Positions 1 to 6,586 of a DNA stretch of 7,219 nucleotides are shown here, piece after piece (position 1 is the first letter of the stretch; every line of letters begins with the position of its first letter). The position numbers and the translations under genes are program-made. Under the pieces are notes generated by a model. That model was given only the letters and a program-made list of their open reading frames with translations, was not told the DNA's origin and did not search any database. The stretch is from an uncultured bacterium (lineage in GTDB: Bacteria > Bacillota_A > Clostridia > Oscillospirales > Oscillospiraceae): the NCBI GenBank assembly GCA_905214605.1, contig CAJMMY010000053.1, positions 1 to 7,219 of the forward strand, given 5' to 3'.

Positions 1-95
1 ACGACTTTGCTGCCGGAAAAATGTAATAATTTAACGTAAAAAAGACCTACCAAAAAGGAATACTTTAGCGAAATGAACAAAAGTGTCAGAAAGTC

Positions 96-124
96 TTGAC
101 ATCTGTGAACGATGGGAGTATTCT
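96..124 (+). promoter_or_regulatory. Sigma-A promoter of the lysine-transporter operon
   Basis: A perfect -35 box TTGACA at 96-101 is followed after exactly 17 bp by TATTCT at 119-124, which matches the -10 consensus at four of six positions. Transcription would start near 131, about 35 nt before the lysine riboswitch, which fits a leader RNA that begins with the aptamer. No better promoter is seen between here and the binding-protein gene. Bases 1-95 hold no supportable gene: all three forward frames close within the first 40 bases, and any of them could be the tail of an upstream gene. Confidence 0.75.
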
Positions 125-147
125 TACGCCAACAAATTCATATTGCA

Positions 148-163
148 CCGGTCGAAAGATCGG
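148..163 (+). other. GAAA-tetraloop hairpin just before the riboswitch
   Basis: CCGGTC and GATCGG form a 6-bp stem with one G-T wobble, closed by a GAAA loop (154-157). It lies in the transcribed leader three bases before the 5' strand of riboswitch helix P1. A GNRA loop may simply stabilise the 5' end of the RNA or dock elsewhere in the leader; which of these applies is not visible from sequence. Confidence 0.55.
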
Positions 164-328
164 AAAGATAGAGGCGCAATGCTCATCAGTACCGGGTTCT
201 TATGGACCAGGATATCCGGAATGCGGGAAAGGGAACGTTGCCGAAGTGGAGAACAGTACCTGAACTGTTTTCTGCTGGGTCGTCGGATAAGATCCGCCGG
301 ACTGTCACAATTGTGGAGCGCTATCGGA
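164..328 (+). promoter_or_regulatory. Lysine riboswitch (L box) aptamer
   Basis: The conserved core of the lysine riboswitch appears in the right order. GATAGAGGCGC (167-177) carries the 5' strand of P1. It is followed by AGTA (188-191), GGGAAAGGGAA near 225-235, GCCGAAG (240-246), GCTGGG (274-279), ACTGTCAC (301-308) and GAGCGCTATC (316-325). P1 pairs GATAG 167-171 with CTATC 321-325. Inner hairpins are visible: GAACAGT/ACTGTTTTC (about 251-272), GGAT-AAG-ATCC (285-295) and the palindromic CACAATTGTG (306-315). In this family lysine binding stabilises P1 and switches off expression, here presumably through the downstream terminator. The regulated genes are a polar amino-acid ABC transporter and a hydrolase, so the element assigns lysine as the relevant effector and probable substrate. 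I did not find the antiterminator pairing with certainty. Confidence 0.93.
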
Positions 329-331
329 AAA

Positions 332-358
332 TACAATGCCCGGAATAGGGGGATTGTA
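332..358 (+). other. Linker hairpin in the riboswitch expression platform
   Basis: TACAAT (332-337) pairs with ATTGTA (353-358). Inside it, past a G-G mismatch, CCC (339-341) pairs with GGG (349-351). The hairpin sits between the closing strand of P1 and the terminator. It has no following T-run, so it is not itself a terminator. It may be part of the alternative folds that decide between antitermination and termination. Confidence 0.5.
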
Positions 359-390
359 GCAAGCAAGTCAAGCATATTTGAAAGAATTGC

Positions 391-429
391 AGCCGTAAAT
401 GTTTCACAAAAGCATTTGCGGCTTTTTTT
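391..429 (+). terminator. Intrinsic terminator of the lysine riboswitch leader
   Basis: AGCCGTAAATG (391-401) and CATTTGCGGCT (413-423) form an 11-bp stem with one G-T wobble and an 11-nt loop, followed by seven T residues (423-429). Its place, about 65 nt after the aptamer and about 95 nt before the start of the binding-protein gene, is that of a riboswitch-controlled attenuator: with lysine bound the RNA would stop here. Bases 430-524 after it hold only the ribosome binding site for the next gene. Confidence 0.88.
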
Positions 430-524
430 CATGCGCCGCAGTGCCGGAAACTATGGAAAAGGCAGGCGGCGCCTGTTTTTTGGAATTCAAACCAACGGAA
501 ACATGAGAAAGGAAGACGAATCAG

Positions 525-1385
525 ATGAACTTCAGAAAAATCACTTCGTTTGTACTGGCAGCGGCTATGATGCTGACCTTGGCAGCCTGCGGCTCCGGCA
601 GCAAGGATGCACAGACAGAGGCTACCCCCGACGAAAAACAGACCGAAACCACCGAGCAGTTCCGCGTAGGTATGGAATGTGCGTATGCCCCCAACAACTG
701 GCAGGAAACTGCCGCAACCGACAGCAACTGGCCCATTGAAAACGTGCCGGGCGCTTATGCAGAGGGCTATGACGTGCAGTTTGCAAAAATCATTGCCGAC
801 GGTCTGGGCAAGGAACTGGTCATTGTGAAGATGAGCTGGGACGGCTTGATTGCCGCCTTGAATCAGGGACAGATTGATGCCATTATCGCCGGCATGATGG
901 ATACTGCCGAGCGCCGTGAGTCCATCAACTTCAGCGATCCCTACCACGAGACCATTTACGGCATGATGGTGATGAACGATTCCCCCTATGCCGATGCAAC
1001 CTCCATTCAGGACTTTGCAGGCGCTGCGGTTTTGGGTCAGCAGGGCACCGCACTGGATACCGTCATTGACCAGATTGAGAATGTGAACCACCTGAGCCCC
1101 GTGGGCAGCGTACCCGATATGATTTCCCGCCTGCAGCAGGGCACCTGCGACGCACTGGTCATCAACGTAGAAAACTCCGCCGGTTATCTGGCAGCAAACC
1201 CCAATTTCAAGGTCATTACCTTTGACGAGGGCAACGGCTTTGAGCTGCCGTCCAAGGGCGCTTGCGTCGGTATCCGGAAATCTGATGACGCACTGCTGGA
1301 GCAGGTCAACGAGGTTCTGGCAACTGTGGACCAGTCCACCCGGGAAACCATGTGGGATACCGCTGTTGCAAATCAGCCTCAATAA
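525..1385 (+). CDS. Amino-acid ABC transporter substrate-binding lipoprotein, probably lysine-specific
   Basis: This is the extracytoplasmic receptor of a polar amino-acid ABC importer (SBP_bac_3 / HisJ-GlnH family), 286 aa. The N-terminus is a lipoprotein signal: basic NFRKI, a hydrophobic stretch, and lipobox LAAC with Cys22 as the lipidated residue, then a Ser/Thr/Glu-rich linker to about residue 45. Family motifs follow: GYDVQFAKII (81-90), SWDGLIAALNQGQIDAIIAG (104-123), the ligand-carboxylate-binding region TAERRESINFSDPY (127-140) and the hinge segment GQQGT (171-175). The loop before GYDV (about 55-80) is longer than in the HisJ type and is probably a subfamily trait. The start has AAAGGAAG at 508-515. 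Lysine as ligand is inferred from the upstream lysine riboswitch; arginine, ornithine or a lysine conjugate are alternatives. It is the first gene of an operon with permease, ATPase and M20 hydrolase. Confidence 0.92.
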   Translation: MNFRKITSFVLAAAMMLTLAACGSGSKDAQTEATPDEKQTETTEQFRVGMECAYAPNNWQETAATDSNWPIENVPGAYAEGYDVQFAKIIADGLGKELVIVKMSWDGLIAALNQGQIDAIIAGMMDTAERRESINFSDPYHETIYGMMVMNDSPYADATSIQDFAGAAVLGQQGTALDTVIDQIENVNHLSPVGSVPDMISRLQQGTCDALVINVENSAGYLAANPNFKVITFDEGNGFELPSKGACVGIRKSDDALLEQVNEVLATVDQSTRETMWDTAVANQPQ

Positions 1386-1389
1386 TCTG

Positions 1390-1418
1390 TTGACAACCGA
1401 AACGCATAATTATACGTT
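1390..1418 (+). promoter_or_regulatory. Possible internal promoter with ARG-box-like palindromic operator
   Basis: The gap between binding-protein and permease genes has a perfect -35 TTGACA (1390-1395). Possible -10 boxes are TATACG (1411-1416, 15-bp spacer) or TACGTT (1413-1418, 17-bp spacer); both are only fair. Between and over them lies AACGCATAATTATACGTT (1401-1418), an 18-bp palindrome with one mismatched pair (C1405/A1414). It has no loop, so it reads as a DNA site for a dimeric protein, not as an RNA hairpin. Its length and centre resemble the ARG box of ArgR/AhrC (wnTGAATwwwwATTCAnw), with 6 of the 10 fixed positions matching. Repressor identity is a guess; the palindrome itself is directly visible. 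Confidence 0.35.
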
Positions 1419-1479
1419 GCTGTATGAAGAGAGAAGGCAGCAGCAGTATCTATACTTTCGGATGCGAGGAGGAAGAAAG

Positions 1480-2670
1480 ATGAAAGGAACATCAAACGGG
1501 AACTTCATTACCCGAGATCATCGATATGTTTATCTGGGCGGCAGCTTGATTGCCTTGCTGGGATTGAGTCTGTGGTATTCCGCACCGAATCCGTATAGCT
1601 TTATCGGGGTTGGTTCTCCGTTGGGAATGGGATTGGCGGCAATCTGCTGGCTGTTTCTGGCGGTAAGCGCCTTGGCGCTGCTGGTCAAGTGGACCCACTG
1701 GAGCAATTATGAAACCACCATTATGAAACAGCCCACCATTGTAAAGGTGAGCCGGTATCTGTCCTATCTGGTCAGCGCAGCCTGCATTCTGTTTGTACTG
1801 GACCGTTGGGTGCTGAATCTGGCCTATCTGATTCAATACTACACCCACGCAGAGAGCAATCCCACCGGTTTCTTCGGCGGATTGGTCTACATGACCCGCC
1901 GGAACAGCTCCATCTTTATGACTGGCGTGTGGACCACCGTTCGTCTGGCACTGTTTGGCACAGCCATTGCATTTGTTTTGTCCATTCTCATGGTGTTCAT
2001 GAGAATTCAGACGCCGGACAAGCGGGACAATGATTTCGTCAAGTTTCTGAAAATCGTTGCGAATAAATTCGCAAGCTTTTATATCTTCGTCATTCGCGGT
2101 ACGCCTATGATGGTGCAGTCCTTGATTTTCTACTATGCCATTTTCAATCTCTTCAAGCGCACCGGAATGAGCGTAACGGAAATTAACCGGGTCTGGAGCT
2201 TTTTCATTTCCGGTCTGGTGACCATCTCTCTGAATTCCACGGCCTATCTGGCAGAGGTGCTCCGGGGCGGTATTCTGGCCATTGACGCAGGACAGATGGA
2301 GGCAGCCCGGTCTCTGGGTATGACCCAGTGGCAGGCAATGATGAAGGTTGTGTTCCCTCAGGCTGTGAAGAACTCCATTCCCGCCATCGGCAACGAGTTC
2401 ATCATCAATATCAAGGATTCCTCCGTGCTCAGCGTTTTGGGCGTGCCGGATTTGATGTTCCAGACCAAAGCCGTTGTGGGTATTTACTACCGGGACCTGG
2501 AGGTGTACGTCGTGGCGGCGGTACTGTATCTGATTCTGACCTACCTGTCCTCGCTGCTGCTGAAAGCCATTGCCAAAAAGATGGAAAGCTCCGGCGCGGA
2601 CAAGCAGCAGAAACGGGAAAAGAAATCCGAAACCGAGATGCCGGATTACGGCATTCCCAGTTCCAACTAA
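1480..2670 (+). CDS. Amino-acid ABC transporter permease with N-terminal membrane extension
   Basis: This is the membrane channel of the importer, 396 aa, HisM/GlnP family. The start at 1480 is chosen because AGGAGG (1467-1472) lies 7 nt before it; the in-frame ATG at 1462 lacks such a site. The canonical permease domain occupies about residues 145-365. It includes FVIRGTPMMVQ (203-213) and the ATPase-coupling EAA loop AEVLRGGILAIDAGQMEAARSLGM to PQA (258-295). Family members are usually 215-240 aa; here about 140 extra residues precede the domain and carry three likely membrane helices (about 18-34, 49-69, 94-118). The C-terminal 30 residues are hydrophilic and rich in Lys, Glu and Ser. With only one permease gene, the protein presumably works as a homodimer. 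The ATPase gene follows after 12 nt. Confidence 0.93.
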   Translation: MKGTSNGNFITRDHRYVYLGGSLIALLGLSLWYSAPNPYSFIGVGSPLGMGLAAICWLFLAVSALALLVKWTHWSNYETTIMKQPTIVKVSRYLSYLVSAACILFVLDRWVLNLAYLIQYYTHAESNPTGFFGGLVYMTRRNSSIFMTGVWTTVRLALFGTAIAFVLSILMVFMRIQTPDKRDNDFVKFLKIVANKFASFYIFVIRGTPMMVQSLIFYYAIFNLFKRTGMSVTEINRVWSFFISGLVTISLNSTAYLAEVLRGGILAIDAGQMEAARSLGMTQWQAMMKVVFPQAVKNSIPAIGNEFIINIKDSSVLSVLGVPDLMFQTKAVVGIYYRDLEVYVVAAVLYLILTYLSSLLLKAIAKKMESSGADKQQKREKKSETEMPDYGIPSSN

Positions 2671-2682
2671 GGGGAGGAGCTT

Positions 2683-3435
2683 ATGGAAAACAATACTGTG
2701 ATTCGAATTGAACAGCTGGAAAAATCCTTCGGCGACCTCCATGTGCTCAAAGGCATCAACCTGGAAGTACACAAGGGGGAAGTGGTGTGCATCATCGGCG
2801 CCTCCGGCTCCGGTAAATCCACGCTGCTGCGGTGTCTGAATCTGTTGGAACAGGCGGATTCCGGCCATATCTGGTTTGAAGACCAGGATTTGATGGATTT
2901 GAAAGTGAATCTGAATGCCTTGCGCCAGAAAATCGGCATGGTATTTCAGGGATTCAATCTGTTCAACAATAAATCCGTTCTGGATAACTGCACTTTGGCA
3001 CCCATGACCGTGAAAAAAATTCCCAGAGCCCAAGCGGAGGCAACCGCTATCCGACACTTGAAAACTGTGGGTCTGGAGAACTTTATTCATGCCGATTCCC
3101 GCCGGCTGTCCGGCGGACAGAAACAGCGGGTGGCGATTGCCCGGGCACTGTGTATGGAACCGGAGATTATGCTGTTTGACGAACCCACTTCCGCACTGGA
3201 CCCGGAAATGGTGGGCGAAGTGCTGGACGTTATGAAAAACCTTGCCAAAGAGGGCATGACCATGGTGGTGGTCACCCACGAAATGGCATTTGCAAAAGAA
3301 GTGAGCGACCGGGTGGTCTTTATGGACCAAGGCGTGATTTTGGAGCAGGGCACCCCGCAAGAGGTGTTCGGCAATCCCAAAGAAACCCGTACCCGGGAAT
3401 TCCTCAGCCGCTATCTGGAGGATAAAATGGAATGA
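2683..3435 (+). CDS. Amino-acid ABC transporter ATP-binding protein
   Basis: This is the cytoplasmic motor of the importer, 250 aa, the normal length for the HisP/GlnQ polar amino-acid family. All nucleotide-binding motifs are present: Walker [10 protein letters not shown] (39-47), Q-loop Gln89 in VFQG, signature LSGGQKQR (142-149), Walker B IMLFDEP (162-168) with catalytic Glu167, D-loop SALD (170-173) and H-loop His199. The usual Tyr-Pro before the signature is replaced by Asp-Ser-Arg-Arg, a minor departure. GGGGAGGAG lies just before the ATG. The gene begins 12 nt after the permease stop and overlaps the next gene by ATGA, so it is clearly co-translated with the transporter set. Specificity comes from the binding protein, not from this subunit. 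Confidence 0.96.
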   Translation: MENNTVIRIEQLEKSFGDLHVLKGINLEVHKGEVVCIIGASGSGKSTLLRCLNLLEQADSGHIWFEDQDLMDLKVNLNALRQKIGMVFQGFNLFNNKSVLDNCTLAPMTVKKIPRAQAEATAIRHLKTVGLENFIHADSRRLSGGQKQRVAIARALCMEPEIMLFDEPTSALDPEMVGEVLDVMKNLAKEGMTMVVVTHEMAFAKEVSDRVVFMDQGVILEQGTPQEVFGNPKETRTREFLSRYLEDKME

Positions 3436-4841
3436 AAAAATACTGCACAGATTTCTTTGTCCGGGAGAACGATTACCCGGATTTGGACGGTGACGGCGCA
3501 GTCCGGCGGCTGTCTCAGGCCCTTGCCTGCAAGACGATCAACTATGCCGACCACAGCCTGACGGACTATTCCCAGTTCGACAAGCTGCATGAAATTATGA
3601 AAGCCGGATACCCCCACATTATGGCGGCGGGCACCTTTGAATTGGTGGGGCACCACGCGGTGCTGATTACCATCCCCGGCACGGATTCCTCTCTCCGCCC
3701 TTGCTTGTACATGTCTCATCAGGACGTAGTGCCGGTGGTGGAGGGCACGGAGCAGGACTGGAAGTATCCGCCCTTTTCCGGCGCGGTGGAAGAGGGATAC
3801 ATCTGGGGCCGGGGCGCGCTGGACATCAAAGAGCAGGTGTTCGGTGTTCTGGAGGCAGCGGAATATCTTCTGGCTCACGGAAAAACCTTTGCGCGGACGG
3901 CCTATCTGGCCTTTGGTGATGATGAGGAAACCCTGAATACCGGGGCATTGGCCATTTCCGACCACCTGAAAGCACAGGGGGTCACATTGGAGTTCGTATT
4001 GGACGAGGGCAACGGAAAAATCGAGCCGGGCACCCAGTTCGGCGCACCGGAGATTTTCATTTCCCAGATCGACCTGATGGAAAAGGGCTACGCAGACTTG
4101 GAGCTGTCGGTGCACAGCATCGGCGGTCATTCCAGCCGCCCCTACGGCGGAACGTCTTTGGCCCGTCTGTCCGGCGCCATTGCGGATATTTGCCGGAATC
4201 CGTTCCCGGTACGGCTGAGCCCGGTGATGGTGGGCGCTTTTAAGACGTTGGCACCGTATATCACGGAGGAACCGCTGAAAACCTTGGTGCAGGACGTGGA
4301 GGGCAACGGTGCAGCCATTGCGGCTTACTGCAATGCGAATCCGGATTTGTTCCCCTTTGTGTCCACCACCATTGCCCCCACGGTGATTCGGGGCAGCAGC
4401 GCGGCTTGCAATGTGATGCCCCAGGATATGCAAGCAGTGATTAACTTCCGTCTGGCTGACGGAGACACCGTGGAAAGCGTGATGGAGCATTGCCGCAAGG
4501 CGGTTTCCGATGACACGGTAACGCTGCGGTATTTGCAGGCAAACAACCCCTCTGCAACCGCAAAGCAGGACGGTTACGGCTATCACGCATTGGTGCGGAG
4601 CATGGAGCGGTATTTTGACGGCGTGGTGTTTGTGCCCTCTATGACTGTGGGTGCCACCGACGCCCATCAGTATGAGCAGATTTGCGATACCTGCCTGCGG
4701 GCGACCCCGTTTATCACGGAGCCGGAGGAACACAATTCCGGTGTGCACGGCACCAACGAGCGGCTGCCCGTGCGGTCCTATCTGCAGGGAATTCGGGTGC
4801 TGATTGACCTGATGGACCACGCCAACGTGTTGGCAGATTGA
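3432..4841 (+). CDS. M20 family metallo-hydrolase (carboxypeptidase S / PM20D1-like)
   Basis: This predicted di-zinc amidohydrolase/peptidase of 469 aa lacks a signal peptide, so it acts in the cytoplasm. The M20 catalytic set is complete: metal His96 and catalytic-site Asp98 in SHQDVVPV, bridging Asp131 in GRGALD, general-base Glu165 and metal Glu166 in GDDEET, metal Asp191 in VLDEG and metal His439 in VHGTNER. The WGRGALD, AFGDDEE and FVLDEGNGK context matches carboxypeptidase S / PM20D1 (N-acyl amino acid and Gly-X hydrolysis) better than DapE or PepV. The lid/dimerisation domain covers about residues 215-330, with GGHSSRP (231-237). Its ATG overlaps the ATPase stop (ATGA), so translation is coupled. 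Placement behind a lysine riboswitch and transporter suggests it frees lysine from an imported dipeptide or N-acyl conjugate; that is inference. Unrelated general peptidase activity remains possible. Confidence 0.92.
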   Translation: MKKYCTDFFVRENDYPDLDGDGAVRRLSQALACKTINYADHSLTDYSQFDKLHEIMKAGYPHIMAAGTFELVGHHAVLITIPGTDSSLRPCLYMSHQDVVPVVEGTEQDWKYPPFSGAVEEGYIWGRGALDIKEQVFGVLEAAEYLLAHGKTFARTAYLAFGDDEETLNTGALAISDHLKAQGVTLEFVLDEGNGKIEPGTQFGAPEIFISQIDLMEKGYADLELSVHSIGGHSSRPYGGTSLARLSGAIADICRNPFPVRLSPVMVGAFKTLAPYITEEPLKTLVQDVEGNGAAIAAYCNANPDLFPFVSTTIAPTVIRGSSAACNVMPQDMQAVINFRLADGDTVESVMEHCRKAVSDDTVTLRYLQANNPSATAKQDGYGYHALVRSMERYFDGVVFVPSMTVGATDAHQYEQICDTCLRATPFITEPEEHNSGVHGTNERLPVRSYLQGIRVLIDLMDHANVLAD

Positions 4842-4851
4842 TGAAACAGAG

Positions 4852-4886
4852 AATCCGAAAGGCATTTCCGGCCTTTCGGATTTTTT
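4852..4886 (+). terminator. Intrinsic terminator ending the transporter-hydrolase operon
   Basis: AATCCGAAAGGC (4852-4863) and GCCTTTCGGATT (4871-4882) form a perfect 12-bp stem with a 7-nt loop, running into six T residues (4881-4886). It starts 10 nt after the hydrolase stop codon and separates this operon from the next one. Confidence 0.95.
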
Positions 4887-4912
4887 GCACACTTTTCTTT
4901 TTCGGAAAAACC

Positions 4913-4921
4913 TGCTATACT
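4913..4921 (+). promoter_or_regulatory. Extended -10 promoter of the pyridoxamine kinase gene
   Basis: TGCTATACT (4913-4921) is an extended -10 element: TG, one base, then TATACT with five of six consensus matches. The -35 region 17 bp upstream (TTTTCT, 4893-4898) is poor, as is usual when the TG extension is present. The start would be near 4928, giving a leader of about 25 nt with GGGAG (4942-4946) as ribosome binding site. Confidence 0.6.
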
Positions 4922-4952
4922 GACAGCAATTCTAAGAAACCGGGAGAATCCC

Positions 4953-5813
4953 ATGAAGAGAATCGTAACCATTCAAGATATATCCTGCGTCGGCAAATGC
5001 TCTTTGACGGTGGCGCTGCCGGTGCTGTCTGCCATGGGCGTGGAGACCGCGGTGATTCCCACGGCAGTGCTGTCGGCGCACTCGGTGTTTCCGGACTTTA
5101 CGTTTCGGGATCTGACGGAGGAAATTCTCCGGGTGGCAGCCCATTGGAAACAGCAGGCGCTGGATTTTGACGCCATTTATACCGGGTATCTGGGGTCGGA
5201 GAAGCAAATTCAGGTGGTGTCGGATTTCTTTGATGAATTTCGTACGCCGAACACCACGATTGTGGTGGACCCGGCGATGGCGGACCAAGGGCGAATGTAT
5301 GCCGGATTTGACCGAAAATTTGCCGGGGCTATGCGGGAACTGTGCGCCAAGGCGGATTTGATTGACCCCAATGTGACCGAGGCTTGCTTTATGACGGATA
5401 CCCCCTATCGGGAGCAGCAGGACGAGAAATTTATCCAGACCCTGCTGGAGAAAACCGCCAAGCTGTGCAGCGGAATTGTGGTGCTTACCGGAGTGTCCGC
5501 CAGTCCGGAGAAAACCGGTGTAGTGGGCATGGACACCCGCACCGGTGCGGTTTATCGGTATGAACACCCCCGCATGGAGGGGCAGTTTCACGGCACGGGG
5601 GATATTTTTTCCAGCACATTGGTGGGCGGCTTGATGCGGGGGCTGCCGCCGGAGCCGGCGCTGCGCTTGGCGGCGGATTTTACCCATTTGTGCATTGAAA
5701 AGACGGTTTCCGACCCGGAGCGGCGGTGGTACGGCGTCAGCTTTGAGCAGGCGCTGCCGGAGCTGATTCTTCGCTTGCAGCGGGAATTATTTGAGGACTT
5801 TACAAAAAATTGA
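4953..5813 (+). CDS. Pyridoxamine/pyridoxine kinase, vitamin B6 salvage
   Basis: This ribokinase-fold kinase of 286 aa phosphorylates pyridoxal, pyridoxamine or pyridoxine with ATP in the B6 salvage route to pyridoxal phosphate. It has the family order: N-terminal substrate-binding segment IQDISCVGKCSLTVALPVL (7-25) as in clostridial PdxY/PdxK-like proteins, the YTGYLGS strand (76-82), VVDPAMAD (104-111), the PNVTEA motif (139-144) used for Mg-ATP, and GTGDIFSS (214-221) with the anion hole and catalytic Asp217. Length is normal for the family. The start has GGGAG six bases upstream. It is the first gene after a strong terminator, with its own promoter, so it is not part of the lysine-controlled operon. 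Which vitamer it prefers cannot be read from sequence. No terminator follows, so transcription may continue into the response regulator. Confidence 0.92.
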   Translation: MKRIVTIQDISCVGKCSLTVALPVLSAMGVETAVIPTAVLSAHSVFPDFTFRDLTEEILRVAAHWKQQALDFDAIYTGYLGSEKQIQVVSDFFDEFRTPNTTIVVDPAMADQGRMYAGFDRKFAGAMRELCAKADLIDPNVTEACFMTDTPYREQQDEKFIQTLLEKTAKLCSGIVVLTGVSASPEKTGVVGMDTRTGAVYRYEHPRMEGQFHGTGDIFSSTLVGGLMRGLPPEPALRLAADFTHLCIEKTVSDPERRWYGVSFEQALPELILRLQRELFEDFTKN

Positions 5814-5866
5814 CAAAACTATGGTAGGAAAGTTCACAAATCCGGCGTACGATGAGTGATGAAAGT

Positions 5867-5871
5867 GAGGG
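5867..5871 (+). promoter_or_regulatory. Ribosome binding site supporting a TTG start at 5879
   Basis: GAGGG (5867-5871) lies 7 nt before the in-frame TTG at 5879. The upstream ATG at 5852 has no purine-rich site at usable distance; the nearest, AGGAA around 5826-5830, is more than 20 nt away. The site therefore favours the TTG as start of the response regulator. Confidence 0.55.
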
Positions 5872-5878
5872 CTGCAGT

Positions 5879-6544
5879 TTGATCTACATTTTGGAAGATG
5901 ATGAAAGTATCCGCAAACTGGTCACTTATGCACTGAGCAGCCAGAATCTGGAGGCACAGGGCTTTGCCTGCCCCTCGGAATTTTGGGCGGCTATGGCACA
6001 GCAGCAGCCGGAGTTGCTGTTGTTGGACATTATGCTGCCGGAAGAAGATGGATTGAGCATCTTGAAAAAATTGCGGGAGGCGCCGGCGACCAGACATTTG
6101 CCGATTATCATGCTGACGGCAAAGGGCACCGAGTACGACAAAGTTGTGGGTTTGGATACCGGGGCTGACGATTACATTGCAAAACCTTTTGGTATGATGG
6201 AACTGGTTTCCAGAATCAAGGCGGTTTTGCGGAGAGTCGGCGAAAAAACAGAGGCACCCCTTTCACAGATCGACGGGTTGACCGTGGATCAGCAGCGCCA
6301 TCTGGTTTCCGTGGACGGGGAACCGGTGGCATTGACTTTGAAAGAGTTCGCACTGCTGTGCGAGCTGCTTTCAGCCAACGGAACGGTACTGAGCCGAGAT
6401 GTATTGCTCAATCGCGTGTGGGGCTATGATTATACCGGGGAAAGCCGCACTGTGGATGTGCACGTAGGAACTCTGCGTCAGAAATTGGGCAGAATCGGCG
6501 AACACATTGAAACCGTTCGTGGCGTTGGCTATCGAATTCAGTAA
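5879..6544 (+). CDS. OmpR/PhoB-family response regulator transcription factor
   Basis: This two-domain DNA-binding regulator has 221 aa if started at the TTG; the in-frame ATG at 5852 would add nine residues. The TTG is preferred because it has a GAGGG site and puts IYILEDD at the very N-terminus, as is normal for receiver domains. Numbering from the TTG, the receiver (about 1-115) has acidic-pocket Asp7 and Asp8, phospho-acceptor Asp50 in LLLLDIMLP, the switch Thr80 in MLTA and conserved Lys102 in AKPF. A winged-helix domain follows (about 130-221). It includes LTLKEFALL, the recognition-helix region SRTVDVHVGTLRQKLG and the terminal VRGVGYRIQ, all typical of PhoB/OmpR. No histidine kinase is adjacent; the next gene encodes an HD-domain protein after 42 nt. 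Target genes and signal are unknown. Confidence 0.9.
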   Translation: MIYILEDDESIRKLVTYALSSQNLEAQGFACPSEFWAAMAQQQPELLLLDIMLPEEDGLSILKKLREAPATRHLPIIMLTAKGTEYDKVVGLDTGADDYIAKPFGMMELVSRIKAVLRRVGEKTEAPLSQIDGLTVDQQRHLVSVDGEPVALTLKEFALLCELLSANGTVLSRDVLLNRVWGYDYTGESRTVDVHVGTLRQKLGRIGEHIETVRGVGYRIQ

Positions 6545-6586
6545 ATCAAAACAGATGATAAAATTCCCGTTGGAAGGAGGAATTCC

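Noticed and set aside
1..82. Possible C-terminus of an upstream gene
   Set aside because: Each forward frame ends within 40 bases and there is no terminator or family signal by which to choose one.
84..101. Inverted repeat TGTCA / TGACA overlapping the -35 box of the leader promoter
   Set aside because: The arms are only five bases with an 8-bp spacer, and half of it is simply the -35 consensus; too weak to call an operator.
83..739. A 218-codon forward reading frame across the leader and the start of the binding-protein gene
   Set aside because: It crosses the lysine riboswitch, the terminator and the first 215 bases of the binding-protein gene in another frame, has no ribosome binding site and resembles no protein family.
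1462..1482. Alternative ATG at 1462 as start of the permease
   Set aside because: It overlaps the AGGAGG that serves the ATG at 1480 and has no ribosome binding site of its own.
1492..3360. A 622-codon frame on the minus strand opposite permease and ATPase
   Set aside because: It is antisense to two unmistakable genes, is rich in His, Gln and Gly as expected from reverse-strand shadows, and has no recognisable motif.
3411..4892. A 493-codon frame on the minus strand opposite the M20 hydrolase
   Set aside because: It mirrors the codon pattern of the hydrolase, runs through the terminator and shows no protein-like motif.
5810..5838. TTGACA at the end of the kinase gene followed by TTCACA, as a promoter or Pho-box pair for the response regulator
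   Set aside because: No acceptable -10 lies 16-18 bp downstream of TTGACA, and the two hexamers are 23 bp apart, which does not fit the short direct-repeat spacing of Firmicutes Pho boxes.
6562..6584. AATTCC / GGAATT hairpin that could hide the ribosome binding site of the HD gene
   Set aside because: The 6-bp AT-containing stem has an 11-nt loop that leaves most of AAGGAGG exposed; too weak to argue for control.
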